The translations under genes were made by a program, and so were the position numbers. Source: Isoetes taiwanensis (lineage: Eukaryota; Streptophyta; Lycopodiopsida; Isoetales; Isoetaceae). From it: a stretch of 64,000 nt of DNA. Every line of letters begins with the position of its first letter. The stretch's first letter is position 1. This document shows positions 1 through 11,806 of this stretch, in pieces. The stretch spans positions 756,636 to 820,635 of the forward strand of contig JAJEKV010000143.1 in NCBI GenBank assembly GCA_021234155.1, read 5' to 3'. The notes under the pieces are model-generated. The model worked only from the letters and a program-made list of their open reading frames with translations, ran no database searches and was not told where the DNA came from.

Positions 1-1308
1 GTGATACCCCACATAGATTGCCCACCATACATCTGTCTTTTTACAGCAAAAAGGACATACTCTTCCTCCATATTTTCATAGAAGAAATATAGCAAAATTT
101 TAGGATATTACATTACTATAAAGAGCCTACTAAACTAAGTAGCGGCTTGGTTCATCAGTATAGATAAGGCGACCTCGATTATCAGCCTTCTTTCTCCACA
201 ATTCTATACTCTTTGTGAGGTCAAAGTCTCTTGCTTAACCAAGTCCATTTACAACAATGGAAAGACTTGCATTTAAACTCTCTGTTCCCATCAATGGACG
301 TCCTCTTGTTTTGATGTTAGTTCTGTGGCTGAATATGCTTTCAAAAATTGCATTGCTAACACATTGAACTAAAGAAATTTGAAGCAACATTAGATCTCAT
401 TTGTTTGGTTTGAAGCGATCATAGCACAAACATCTTCCATGCTCTTATGCTGCCAATTAGCTAAAACATGGATTTTATAATCTGTATACTCAGCCCTCAA
501 CACTTCTGCATCAATTAAAGGCAAGGCCTTCTCCTCAGATCCCTTGACTTTCTTTGGTGTTCCATAAAAGGTAACTAATTCTTCTAAACCATCCTCACCA
601 AATTTTCTTGGTCTGCTAGCCCTTGATATAAGTAAGGAGATAGAAATTCTTCAATATTGATGTGTCTTCAAATCTGACTTGCAAACAGTCACAAACAAGC
701 TTTCAATATGCCTTTTGATGTGTGCCTTTTGATGTGTTAAGGCAATTTCCAAATCTATCCCATCAATTTGCCTTGATAGTTTGAATGTCCTATACTCATC
801 CCCACATATGGAAGTTTCTTAAGGCCACTTGGGGACCATAATCAAGAACTATGGGGTAATTCTTTGAATCATGTTGACTTGCATTCAAATCTGCCTCAGG
901 CTCAACAATGTAATAAGTTTGAATACCTTTAATAACAGTTGTAACATGCTCTGCTATAATAGTTATATCAACACTACGAGCTTGAAAAAATTTACTTAAT
1001 ATTGTGAGACCTCCAAGAATTTTTGCCAAAAAGTGCAGTAGGTAAATCATCTTAAAATCAGCAAGCTTTTCAAAAATATCATGATTTTCCATCCTTGAAT
1101 ATTCTAGCACAGTGGGCAAATCCCACATAGCTTAGCAATGTCACTATATCTACTTAGCCAACGTGTTTCTTGAATCCCTTCCAATCTCCAAGCTGCATAT
1201 GTATATACATTCAATAATTCCTGCAACTTTTCTAACCTTAAGCTACTACGAGAGAAATGAGCAGCAATAGAATTGAACATATTTTCAATATCTTCTATCC
1301 ATTTCATT
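1..1308 (-). pseudogene. hAT-superfamily transposase fragment, copy A (C-terminal and central parts)
   Basis: Broken reading frames on the minus strand resemble hAT transposases of the DUF4371/KIAA1586-like type. The central part (about 796-1128) and the part before it (1104-1308) contain a helical RNase H-insert-like stretch ending in ETRWLSRYSDI, matching the conserved TRWLS motif. The C-terminal dimerisation region is the degraded stretch at about 130-560. The whole segment is a close paralogue of copy B (from 3689), in the same order and orientation. It stops abruptly at 1308, where copy B continues and this copy runs into PPR sequence. It lacks both insertions seen in copy B, so it is an empty-site reference. 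Several frameshifts and a small deletion near 400 make it non-functional. Family assignment is fairly sure; the exact hAT clade is not. Confidence 0.72.
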
Positions 1309-1725
1309 ACACCCACTTGTATGTATGCAAAATATAGTTCTATACGTGAAGCTTGGAGAATATTTGTGAGATCTGTGATGCATGACATAGCATCATGGAG
1401 TGCAATTGTAGCAGGCTACGACACAATGGGGATGGAAAGAAATCCCTTAATCTCCTTGTTCAAATGCAAGGGCAAGAGATAAAACCAAATGATATCACCT
1501 TTACAAGTGCTACAAACTATTCTTGCATCCTCAGAATAGGGGAGAGTTGTTCACTCAAGCATCAAGAAATGTGGACATGGTTGTGATGTTTAACTGGAAG
1601 TGCCCTTATAGATATGTATGCTACATGCAAAAACGTTTATGGTGCTCACATAGTTTTTTGGGCAATGGACAAATCCAATGTGCAATACTCATAGAAATCA
1701 TGTTGGTGATGTGCTAGGAATTATA
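1309..1725 (+). pseudogene. Pentatricopeptide repeat (PPR, PLS-type) gene fragment
   Basis: Three frames together give PPR repeats: MYAKYSSIREAWRIF, then DIASWSAIVAGYDTMGM, then IKPNDITFTSATN, and later ALIDMYATCKNVYGAHIVF (around 1602-1660). These match the L and S motifs of plant PLS-class PPR proteins, organellar RNA-binding proteins often used in RNA editing. At least two frameshifts separate the pieces, and there is no start or C-terminal E/DYW domain here. The left edge coincides with the truncation point of the hAT copy, so this is a broken relic at a rearrangement junction. The family is clear; which PPR gene it came from cannot be said. Confidence 0.75.
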
Positions 1726-2494
1726 TGAAGTAGGCACGCAGATACCATTTACACAAAGAGTAGGAGTCATTTTCAATGAGCAAAATGAATTGTGGTTATA
1801 TAAGAAAAGAGTTTCTTCTTGAAGGTCATAATATGCCACATGTAGACTTTTAGTTAGGAATTGCAGAGGACATTAAAAACATGTGTATAAAAGTAGACGC
1901 GATCGGGATTATTGCACCCATTAATATATATCGTGAGTGTTGATAAATTATAAGCATGAGAGACAATAACATTGTAGACCTTCCTTAATTGTTGACAGCA
2001 CCAATGGTCTAGTTTTAGAAGTTTCTCAGTTCCAACATATCATTTCTTTTGTCTCCATTATCAGCAAAAGGTTAAAAAAAATGAGAAATAATTTGAAGGT
2101 ATATTTGTGTTTTCGCTTCCTTGATGATTGCCAGAACTTAAGTTTGTTCTTGAGGCATCAATGTTCCCCAATCTGCCAGATTACCCGGGTTCCTACATAG
2201 TAACTCAAAGCAAGATTTAAGAAGTGGTCATTGACTTGAGACACTCTTCATTGTTGTTGCATCATCTTAAATTCCTATCTTGTAGAGGCAGTAGGATGTT
2301 AATGATTAGTGTATCATGTACTTACTGTAAATTTAAGGTGAGTTTATGGAGCTTAGAGAAGAAGTAAATGACCTTAAGGTTATTCAAGTCTTAATATAGC
2401 AAGAGTAAAACTTTGTTCAGGGTTTGTGTTGTTTATTTTAGAAGTTTTTGCTGAAAACCTTACAAGCTACATGCTGCAGATAACTTTTTAATGA
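1726..2494. other. AT-rich stretch with no recognisable gene
   Basis: No long reading frame, repeat or terminal structure was recognised here. It separates the PPR fragment from a group of possible exons. Confidence 0.5.
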
Positions 2495-3032
2495 ATGGCG
2501 TTGCATAAACAACTCTCTGAAGTTAAACATGCTTCACAACTTCCTATCATTAGGTTACCTATTATTAAGCCACCTCTCGTGAGGTTTCCTATACAGAAGG
2601 ATACTATGATAGACGAGAATCAAACCGCTTCATCTCCCGGTAAAGTTCCAAAGCCAACTCTTATCACTGTGAAGCTGAAGAGAATATTCATGCCAAGGGC
2701 TCTAGAACAGACTTTTTCATAAAGGTTAGTCCAAAGTATTGAATTCTTCTAATATCTGTAGAAATATTTTTGCAGACATCTTGGCTCTTTAAACCTGTGT
2801 ATGTATCCCGATTTTGGGTGAAAAGATATGAAGAAGGAATTGGAGAGGACCAGGCTGGAGATGAGCCAGATAGATCCTACTCAGATGTTTACATAATTAT
2901 CTTATATGAATTGTAACACAGCAATTTGTGGTCTATGTCTAATCCTGTTTTTGTCTACAGGAATAACCATATAGATGCAATTTCAATGATATTGCCAGTA
3001 GATAAAGTAGAGTTGATGCATTGCTTTCCAAA
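2495..3032 (+). CDS. Possible exons of an unrecognised gene
   Basis: An open frame from an ATG at 2495 (75 codons, proline-rich start, SQLPIIRLPIIKPPLVRF) is followed by stretches that look like spliced exons. One open stretch begins at 2776 after TTTTTGCAG and reads TSWLFKPVYVSRFWVKRYEE. A 72-nt stretch (2961-3032) lies between TTGTCTACAG and GTAAGC and reads NNHIDAISMILPVDKVELMH. I do not recognise the family. The splice-like borders are the only support, and chance is possible. Confidence 0.3.
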
Positions 3033-3257
3033 GTAAGCATATATTTCTACTAAATTAAAGCAATTGTGATAGGAATATTGGTATAGCATGCTCAGCAAAT
3101 GTTCGGATTTGAAATAGAAGCTTATAGCAAGCAAAGGTCTTGCATCTCAATTTTCTATTTCCTGCTTCCCGAAATATCATATATGGATCTATTGCATGCT
3201 CAGGAAGAATGAAATCAAACTCATGCTTTTAACATTTTATAATATGACATCGTTCAC

Positions 3258-3411
3258 ATTCAATCTTCTTTCTCGCTCATTTAGATCCTTTTTCATAAAC
3301 AACTTTCAGCCAGTAACGCAAAATTTGCGTAAACATTCAATCTTCTTTGTTGCTCATTTAGATCCTTTTTCATAAACAACTTTCAGCCAGTAACGCAAAA
3401 TTTGCGTGAAC
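3258..3411. repeat. Tandem duplication, two 77-bp units
   Basis: Units start at 3258 and 3335 (ATTCAATCTTCTTT...) and differ at a few positions. Each ends with a CGCAAAATTTGCG-type short palindrome. It lies just left of hAT copy B. Confidence 0.85.
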
Positions 3412-3808
3412 AGCAATGCAAAATTGTTCAAGAGGTCTTTTAAATAGAAGACAACAGTCCGCGTAATTTATGTTTACCGCTGGCATGCACTACATTCAGA
3501 TCGTCCTTGGAAAGTTAATTTTGAAAAGTGATCTAATCTAAGTTTTGTGGATATCTGAAAGCTTTTTGTCAGGGTTCGAAATTGGAAAATTACTTCCCCA
3601 GCAAAAATATTGTCAAAATACATCTTTTTGGATCACTAATAAAATAAAACAAGTCTGTTATAAAAAGATACATAGCCAAGTACAAATTGTGATAACCCAT
3701 ATAGATAGCCCACCATATATCTATCTTTTTACAACAAAAAGGACATACTCTTCCTCCATATTTTCATAGAAGAAATATAGCAAAATTTTAGGATATTACA
3801 TTACTATA

Positions 3809-4706
3809 CTAAACTAAGTAGCGGCTTGGTTCATTAGTATAGATAAGGCGACCTCGATTATCAGCCTCTTTTCTCCACAATTCTATACTCTTTGTGAGGT
3901 CAAAGTCTCTTGCTTTACCAAGTCCATTTACAACAATGGAGAGACTTGCATTTAAACTCTCTGCTCCTATCAATGGACGTCCTCTTGTTTTGATGTTAGT
4001 TCTATGGCTGAATATGGTTTCGCAAATTGCATTGCTAGCACATTGGGCTAATGAAATTTGAAGCAATGTTAGAATGTTTTTGAAACGTACCTCATTTGTT
4101 TGGTTTGAAGCGATCATAGCACAGACATCTTCCATGCTCTTATGCTGCCAGTTAGCCGAAACATGGATTTTGTAATCTGCATACTCAGCCCTCAACACTT
4201 CTGCATCAATTAAAGGCAAGGCCCCCTCCTCAGATCCCTTGACTTTCTTTGGTGTTCCATAAAAGGTAACTAATTCTTCTAAACCATCCTCACCAAATTT
4301 TCTTGGTATGCTAGCCCTTGATATAAGTAAAGGAGATAGAAATTCTTCATTATTGATGTGTCTTCAAATCTGACTTGCAAACAGTCAGAAACAGCCTTTG
4401 CACATGCCTTTTGATTTGTGCCTTTTGATGTATTAAGGCAATTTCCAAATCTATCCCATCAATTTGCCTTGATAGTTTAAATGTCCTATACTCATCCCCA
4501 CATATGGAAGTTCTTAAGGTTGCTAGCCAGCCACCTGGAGGACCATAATCAAGAACTATGGGGTAACCCTTTGAATCATGTTGACTTGCATTCAAATCTA
4601 CCTCGGGCTCAACAATGTAATAAGTTTGAATACCTTTAATAACAGTTGTAACATGCTTTGCTATAATAGTTATATCAACACTACGAGCTTGAAATAATTT
4701 ACTTAA
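3809..4706 (-). pseudogene. hAT transposase, C-terminal half (copy B)
   Basis: The 3809-4219 frame carries the hAT C-terminal dimerisation region: SNAICETIFSHRTNIKTRGR corresponds to the conserved serine, C-x-R/T-F-S and IKT-x-x-R block, followed by FDLTKSIELWRK near the end. The 4350-4706 frame encodes the preceding segment (FQARSVDITIIAKHVTTVIK), up to the point where the piggyBac element interrupts it at codon level. Frameshifts between the two frames mean no functional transposase is made. hAT transposases cut and paste DNA as dimers through this C-terminal region. Confidence 0.7.
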
Positions 4707-4744
4707 CACTAGAGTGGTCAGGTGATGGACCAGAAATGGTCCAT
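4707..4744. repeat. piggyBac left terminal repeat and subterminal palindrome
   Basis: The 13-bp TIR (4707-4719) is followed at 4725-4744 by the spaced palindrome ATGGACCAGAAATGGTCCAT. The same TGGACCA-N4-TGGTCC type recurs at the right end, which suggests transposase binding sites. Confidence 0.85.
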
Positions 4745-5356
4745 TTGAAATGTTCACTAAAAAATTCATATAAAATCAATTTTGCAAAATCTAGTCAAGC
4801 CCTTCCTAGGACTTCATATATGTCAGTCATGCTTCATGGGAAAAATATGCAAAAATGTAGCCGACCCCATTATTGTGAGTTATGCTCTGGCAAAGTCGAG
4901 GGGGTCAAGTACAAAAACCTTCCAGTTCATATGAAGTGAAACTGTCTTGGCAAAAAGATTTTTTTGATTTTTTTGGTCATAATGATATTTTTCTATACGA
5001 GATAGAGAAAAAGACCCAAAAATCCTCATGTCAATCCGAAGTCTGAGAAGGGAGATATTGCCATTCAAACATGCCAGGGTCAAAACTGTTTTCTGTCTGC
5101 TGGGAACCAGTATTGGTTCCCAGAAGGCAGTTTCAATGTATAAACAAGAACTTTTGCAAAATTGTGAGTTTCGAGCTCAAATTTGGCATACTAATAATAC
5201 ATAAGTACCTCTATCAACAAAAAATAATTTTAGGCCTTGAATTTGAAGTTTAGCATTTCACTCTTGATTTCAATTTGAGGGAAGTTTTAGATGTGTCTAA
5301 AAAGCTCTCTTTGAAAGAAAGGAGACTTTATGTGTCCTGGAGAAAATCACAGCACG

Positions 5357-5860
5357 AAGGTATTGAAGGTTATTAGACAAATGGAAAAAGAATCACAGAA
5401 AAAGAGCCAAGCATGTGCTCTCAAGAATTCATGGAAGGTTTCTGTGTACAGTCTCACAGCAGATCAGAACTGGTCCACAGAACCCAGCCTCACTTGAAAA
5501 ATAACAACACACTCATCTTGTAGCAAAAGAAGTTCAAATTGAAACCATAGTCCACATATAAGATGTTTTATTAGGTAAAAATAATGGGAAGCCTAAGTTG
5601 GACAAGTTGGTTGTGCAAATTGAAGGTTATTTTACAACACATATTATGGGCACCAATTACTAGCAAGCAAGCTTGGGGAAATGTTCAAGTATTCATCCCA
5701 CAAAAATACAATGCATGAAAGTATTGGATAATATGAAACAAATGGAAAAAGAATCAAAGAAAAAGAGCCAAGCATGTGCTCTCAAGAATTCATGCAAGGT
5801 TTCTGTGTACAGTACCAGAACTGGTCCACAGAACCCAGTCTCACTTGAAAAATAATAAAA
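5357..5860. repeat. Direct repeat of about 150 bp inside the piggyBac element
   Basis: Two copies (about 5357-5510 and 5718-5860) share a long stretch around CAAGCATGTGCTCTCAAGAA, ending in ACTGGTCCACAGAACCCAG. The spacer is about 210 bp. It is a partial internal duplication in the untranslated part. Confidence 0.8.
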
Positions 5861-6404
5861 CCTTCAAACTATGGCCAAAACAAGTTCAAATTCCAATGAT
5901 CACTCACATGCAAAGGCTACTCTTGGATAAAAATATGGAATCCAAAATTTGAGATATTGTTTACCTCTTTAGAACTTTGTTGCAAAATAATCATGTGCAT
6001 GAAGTAAGTTATATTCATTAGAAAAAAATCTTTTGGGGATTTAGTTGCTTGTGTATTTTATAAAGACAGAATATATTGTGTAAGGGTCTGTTGTAAAATT
6101 TGAGCAGGAATTTCAACATGGATTCACTACTATAAGTTTTGGAATCTAGATTGTCTTAGGGACCATCATTGGTCCACATCACAAAAAAATAGAAGGCATT
6201 ACATAACCGACTCCATATTAGGTCAGCAATTTGAAAAAGTAGTCACATATACAATCTTCTTGTTACAAAAAATTACAGATTATATAACAGGTCTGAAACT
6301 TGTAGTTTCTCCCAATTTGAAACCATAAAACCTGTAACAAAAGCATGCATTGGTTTTTTGTTGCCTTGATAGAAAAGAAGTCGAGTCTTCATACAATGAT
6401 ATCA

Positions 6405-9402
6405 TCAATCATAAACAACTGCTAACCCCTTGGAGCCTCTGCCATGCAAAAAGTAACCATGACATTTTGACATGCAATGCAAAATACCAAATAGCAATGT
6501 AAAACATAAAATCTCATACCTGCTTGCTCTATCAGCCTTTCTCACAGCAATGTCAGCTTTCTTAGCATCCTCCAGCAGGGGAGTCCACATTTCCGAATGG
6601 TATAAGGCATCACATGCACCTGGACAAATGTATACCTTGCATATTGGACAATAGAACTTTGTTCTTCGAGCTCGCCATGTCTCATGCACTACACCAGCTT
6701 CTTTCTCTATTATCCTGTTGGCAGCACACACTACACATGTCCTATGCTGCCCCTCGGATTTGTATTGTTCCAGTCTGCAGCAAGCTTGATCTTGTCAAGT
6801 TGGCTCCATCAAGATCATTTGATATCAATTCATTCTGCAAAGTGGTTAGGAAATCATAGTGCGTGATTGCTGGATTCCAATGCTTGTAGATTATGAATGC
6901 ATTGGTCAAAACAGAATCTAGCATCCCCCAAAAAAGGGAGTGCCACCACTTCCAAGAGATCATCTCCTTCTCCAAACTATAATTTGATGCCAAGCACATT
7001 TTGTTGTGCACATCACACCCCGCTTTATGCTCATTATAAGCTATTGCTATCTCTGGAGCAGCAACCTCTTGACGATTTCCCTTCTCAACCAAACGAAGAA
7101 CGGTAGACATATCTATGCCATGGACATTAGAAGCAAAAAGAATTGCTTCTTTGTCTTGCCATGCACTCACAACAATGCCATTCTCCCTGCTGTATGCAAA
7201 CTTATGGCTACCCTTTGGGATCTCTTTTTTCTTGCCATCAAATTTCAGAAGTTTGATTGGAAACATTTTAGTCTTGTTGGGGTTTATAGTACCTGTGCCA
7301 CCCTGTTTTCTCTTAGATAACCACTGCAGCAGTTTGACACTTGTAAAGTAACGGTCAAAGAAGACATGATGGCCTTGTGGCAGCTTCTTCACCAAGGCTG
7401 ATACTGCATGAAACCCCAAACCCTCTTCTCGTTTGAGCTTGTCATACACCTCATACTGCAGACAATACCCTGAAGCTGAATCACATAAAGTCCAAAGCTG
7501 AATTCCAAACTTGTGAGGTTTCTTTGGATTGTAAATGCGTAAGGGGTTCATGGAATTTCTGGATGGGATAATCCTCTCGTCAACTGTAACCTCTTTACCT
7601 GGTGTATACAACTCGAGAAACTTCTTGTTCCATTCCTTTTCAACATTCTGAACCTGGAAGATTTTGTACTCCCTAGTCTTCTTATCTTGTGGACGTAAAT
7701 TGTTGTCCCTCAAATGGAAGAACCTCTTAATTTGCTGAAATCTTTTCATGGACATGAATCTACCAAAGTTTGGCCAATTGACTGCCCCTACCTCACCCGA
7801 TTGCCAATAGGACTGAAGCCTATTATAGGGATTTAGAGCCATGGCAATAATTAAACCCAAAAATCTAAACATGATGCTAACATCTGCAGCAGACCAGCTT
7901 CTCAAATTCTGAAATCTTTGCCTACATTTTGTCCTTACCTCATCATCATACCTGTTTGTCTCTTGGCAGATTTGAGACATCAAGTTGTATGTGAAAAATG
8001 TTGTAAAGAGCTGAAAGGGAGACATTCTCTTTGTTTTTGATGCTGGCCCTCTTTCAAGCTCATAAGGTGGAAGCTTATGCAGCAAATTAGGAGGCAAAGA
8101 TTCCTCGCCAAGAGTCCATGTTGCACTTGAAGGCTCAGCTCCAGGCAATTCGTCCTCGTCCACATCATCACGCAACACTAGACCCTCTCTCTCCAATTGC
8201 AGATCATCTACAACATTCAAATCTCCCTCCTCCTCGCTAGATACACAATCACCTTCAGGGGAGTCTTCTCTAGCAACAGCTGATGTTGAAGCAACATTGA
8301 TTGACTCCTCTTGAACATTAGAGGCTAGCCTGGCAGGGGGCTGAGAATTATCTATGGAAGCTTTAAGTGGACGGCCACGTCCTCTACCACCTTCCCTTTT
8401 CAATGGTTGTAACCTCCTTTTCTTTGGTCTGCCTCGCTTACGTGAAGTAACAGCCTGCTCTTCATCAGACACATGCTCATGCATTGGCTGATAGTCAGCA
8501 TCCTCAATAATATCTTCCACATCATCTATGCCATCTTCCTTGTCCTCTTCACTCATCACATCCTGCTCAGCTGGAGGCAACACATTCAAAGGTTCTACAA
8601 AGGTTAACTCTTCAACTATAGTCTTAGTCTGGGAGATAAGGCATTCTGCCTCAGATTTGGAAGGAGGAGGTAGGATATTCTGCACATCAGACAAGGATAC
8701 AACAATTGGTAGAACCGGCATTATACTCTCTTGTGGATCAGGGACGGTTTTGCATGGAATTTGATCAACTGGATTTGCAACATCAAGGGATTCAGTTATA
8801 GGTGCTGGAATTTGGGCTTGATAAAGGACACGTTTTGTGGGCGAAAAATGCCTTTCATCAGAATACAAGAAGGACCTCTGATCATTTGCATCAAATCCCT
8901 GTCTTCTATTCTCAAAATCAGTAAAACAAGCACCAGTAGAAGTCCATTCTATAGACTTACCTTTTGTTGTAAAGAGGTTTGCAATTGGTATGTGGTCTTC
9001 ATCGGGTCCATCTGGTTCCACATCTGCCTTCAAAACTTGTTCTACTTGTCTTTCCTTGTCATTTGCATTAGTTTTAGATGGGTTTACAATGAAAATTTAT
9101 GTCTTCTTCTCTGTTTTTACAAGGCTTGCATGGCTGTCTCCTGATTCTGCCACTAAAAATCTCTCAATTTGGCCCCAATTTAATCGCATTCTATCTCCAT
9201 CTGCCTCGAAATATACTTCAAACAACTTCTTTTTAGAATCATAACCTGTAATCTCCCCTGGAAGAACAGCTTCTTCTGCGAATTCAAGGTATTTTTCCCT
9301 TGCCCATTCTTCCCCAAATTCCAGGGCAGGAACCATGATACTGCGTCCTACTAAACCCTTAAAAAAATCACCATCATGTACTCTTCTGCATTGGCGACTC
9401 AT
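6405..9402 (-). pseudogene. piggyBac transposase with N-terminal Tudor-like domain and AT-hooks
   Basis: Reads from the ATG at 9402 to about 6405. Residues 1-100 look Tudor/PWWP-like (LPGEITGYDSKKKLFEVYFE). An in-frame TAA at 9097-9099 follows, with the same frame open on both sides, so it is either a nonsense codon or part of a tiny intron. Next comes an acidic linker, then two AT-hook-like motifs (RKRGRPKKRR, GRGRPLK; about 8365-8445), then the DDE_Tnp_1_7 domain. The catalytic aspartates are in VTVDERI, FFDRYFTS and AGCDVHNKM (near 7579, 7360 and 7005). After SNDLDGANL a run of four G (about 6754-6757) shifts the frame to a stop at 6742. In the other frame the cysteine-rich C-terminal domain continues: TCVVC, then FYCPICKVYICPGAC and a YH pair. 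One stop and one 1-base shift are the only lesions seen. It acts in the nucleus to excise and insert DNA at TTAA. Confidence 0.88.
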
Positions 9403-9883
9403 TGCAACTGGAATGGGGTGAAATGGTGCAGGATCGGCCAAGAAAGAAATCCGATCATGCAGGGGTCGGGTCTTCAGCCAAACTCTGTTTCACAGAGTTA
9501 CATTTGGGGAAGAAACGGCTAATTTAGGGCTTACATCCCAGCCGTTAAATCGTGATGATGTGGCATCGCCCCAGCTGTTGGATAAAAAAGTGGAGGCCTC
9601 ACGTTCGTTCCCGCCACGCCAACTTTATCGGTGGTGGTTAGGGTCCGGATATTAGGGAAGCCTTTTCGCCAGATAAAAATTGGCGAGGAAAAATACTTCA
9701 CGGACGGCAGAAGAAGAGGTTGTGCCCTTTTTCAAATCATTGTATCTTTTGGGATACTGGTCCAAAACCAATGAAACTTTCTAGGATCATTGGAGATCAA
9801 GTTAGCAACCATATCCAATTGTTAGAATTAAAAATTCATAAAAATGTTAAGAGAATTATGGGTTTAAGTGCTAGGGGGTCAGG

Positions 9884-9935
9884 TGGACCAATTCTGGTCC
9901 ATGGACCAGGAATGGTCCCCGGGACCACTCTAGTG
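9884..9935. repeat. piggyBac right terminal repeat with paired subterminal palindromes
   Basis: Two spaced palindromes, TGGACCAATTCTGGTCCA (9884-9901) and TGGACCAGGAATGGTCC (9902-9918), lie back to back. They are followed by CCGGG and the TIR GACCACTCTAGTG (9923-9935). Left and right ends therefore share TIR and palindrome type but differ in palindrome number. Confidence 0.85.
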
Positions 9936-10011
9936 TATTGTGAGACCTCCAAGAATTTCTGCCAAAAAATGCAGCAGGTAGATCATCTTAAAATCATCAA
10001 GCTTTTCAAAA

Positions 10012-10566
10012 CATTAGAGGTAATTTGAGATCTCCTTTTGTCCCCATAAGAATCCTCCAATAGAATGAGTACTCTACATCAAACTGCAATTAATGCAGCA
10101 TTAACAACTTCATTGCTGTCGTTTTTTCCCTATAACTTTTGATCTACTCATGAAAATGCTGCGGCGTTTGTTGCATTAGATGCAGAATGAAAAGATCTTT
10201 CAAGTGATATATGGTTATAATGTATTTCAATACAAGCCATATGTGTTAACCTTAAAAAATATGGGTTTTTGCTATTTTCTTATATATTTACATCCCAAAA
10301 GATATAACAATGGATTGTCATTAGAAAGATCTTGAGGAGACGAATCCATTGCCACAAATAGTGTTTGAATCGGAGTTTTTGATCAAAAGTTATAGTAGAA
10401 AAATGACACTGCAAAAGTTAGTTAGAACTGCATTAATTACTGCTGCCACATAATACTGGAATAAAATACACTGGAGCTCTTCTCTTATTGGACAGTTTAA
10501 AAAGCTGATGTGGCTTTTTAAGCATCCCTTAATGGGACAAAATGAGATCTCAAATTACCTCTAATG
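10012..10566. mobile_element. MITE, 555 bp, about 39-bp terminal inverted repeats
   Basis: The left end starts CATTAGAGGTAATTTGAGAT and the right end is its inverted match, near-perfect over about 39 bp (10012-10050 against 10528-10566). There is no coding capacity. It lies inside hAT copy B; the empty site in copy A (CAAAA|ATATCATG) shows insertion without any target duplication or loss. The first bases (CATTAGAG) resemble the neighbouring piggyBac TIR (CACTAGAG), so it may be a distant non-autonomous relative; this is only a suggestion. Confidence 0.85.
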
Positions 10567-11582
10567 ATATCATGATTTTCCATCCTTGAATATTCTAGCA
10601 CAGCGGGCAAATCCCACATAGCTTAGCAATGGCTCTATGTCTACTTAGCCAATGTGTTTCTTGAATCCCTTCCAATCTCCAAGTTGCACATGTATATTCA
10701 TTCAATAATTCCTGCAATTTTTCTAACCTTAAGCTGCTGAGAGAGAAATGAACAGCAATAGAATTGAACATATTTTCAATATCTTCTATCCATTTCATAT
10801 TTGACCCCTTTGCTACATCCTGCACGGCCAAATTTGTACAATGAGCAATGCAGTGGATACTAGTCATACCAAAAGATGTGAAGCCTTCAATCTAGCACCG
10901 ACACCTTTCTTCTTTCCTATCATTATAGATGCTCCATCAGACCCAAATTCTATTAACTTAGTCATATCAAGAGTCACTAAAGAGCTTACTAAAGAGTCAT
11001 ATCAAGAGCTTACTAAAGAGTCATGTAATGTGGCTGCATTAGTTTTCCTGACCCTTAAAATTGTCAAAAGTTATTCTTAGGCTGGTCGCCATGCTCCAAA
11101 TAAGTGACGCATAACACAAGATGATGTTGAGTTGCCACATCCGTCGACTCATCAACTTGCACACCAAAAAAGAGGCTACGTTTCATTTCCTCAATTATAG
11201 ATAAGTACAAGCTGTCCCCAATACAAGCAATAAAACCTTGGCATGCATGGTCATTCCAATATAACTGTTTAGTTATTGCAGTGCATCCTACCAAATCAAT
11301 CAAGTCTACTACATGTTCATAATCATTGAATGACCAGCCACTATATAAAGCCGCTCTAAACATATTTAGCATAGCTCCTTCTACACTGAATTGCATTTTT
11401 TGCACTGCTTCTATGATATGCATTTTTTCCTTCTCGGCATTTGCTTTCTTTTCCTCTTGTGCAACATGAGTTTTTGAGGCTGCATGATCATAAAAACACA
11501 ATGTCTTAAAATTTCTACTTCCTCCACGTGTAAAAGGTCCAGTTGCTGCAAGTAAGAGATTATCTAGGATCTCCTTCACCAT
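10567..11582 (-). pseudogene. hAT transposase, N-terminal half (copy B)
   Basis: The 11064-11582 frame contains FFGVQVDESTDVATQHHLVL, which holds the D-E-S-T block with the first catalytic aspartate of hAT/DUF4371 transposases. The 10595-10867 frame contains GMTSIHCIAHCTNLAVQDVA, the conserved C-x-x-H-x-L/N-A block, and ends near ETHWLSRHRAI (TRWLS motif). A frameshifted gap with a 21-bp direct repeat separates them. The remaining link (9936-10011) lies between the MITE and the piggyBac element. There is no zinc-finger start in view beyond 11600. Confidence 0.72.
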
Positions 11583-11806
11583 CTTTTTCCTTCATCTTCT
11601 TGAATATATCTAAGATATTAGGGCCAAGAAGGCCTGTGGTTTTCCTCTTCCTTATCTTTTTCTTTCTTCATGACTACAAATCTAGTTGGTGAAAAAAATG
11701 CAAAATCAGAACATTCTATACACAATAATACACAAAAGAAACTATCATGAACATTCTATAATAACATCTAATATATTAACTAACATCTTTCTCTCTTTTA
11801 CTCCAG

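Larger units (their letters stand above)
4707..9935 (-). mobile_element. piggyBac-superfamily DNA transposon, 5229 bp, almost complete
   Basis: Both ends carry the perfect 13-bp inverted repeat CACTAGAGTGGTC (4707-4719 and 9923-9935, reversed). The left end directly abuts a TTAA (4703-4706), the piggyBac target. The element sits inside hAT copy B; the empty site in copy A reads TTAATATTG, so the insertion point is exact. Unusually there is no second TTAA on the right, where host TATTG follows at once. Inside lie the transposase gene (minus strand) and about 1.6 kb of non-coding left part with internal repeats. The transposase has one in-frame stop and one frameshift, so the copy is probably inactive but young by piggyBac standards in plants. 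Confidence 0.88.
3689..11600 (-). mobile_element. hAT-superfamily element, copy B, with two nested insertions
   Basis: Minus-strand hAT remnant read from the N-terminus (11582) to the C-terminus (3809). It is interrupted by a piggyBac element (4707-9935) and a MITE (10012-10566); outside these it aligns with copy A. The left border is set where similarity to base 1 of the window begins (GTGATAACCCATATAGATAG). The right border is only approximate because copy A is truncated, and no hAT 8-bp target duplication could be assigned. A 21-bp direct repeat near 10983-11024 lies inside the coding remnant. The order of events is clear: hAT first, then the two insertions. Confidence 0.7.
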
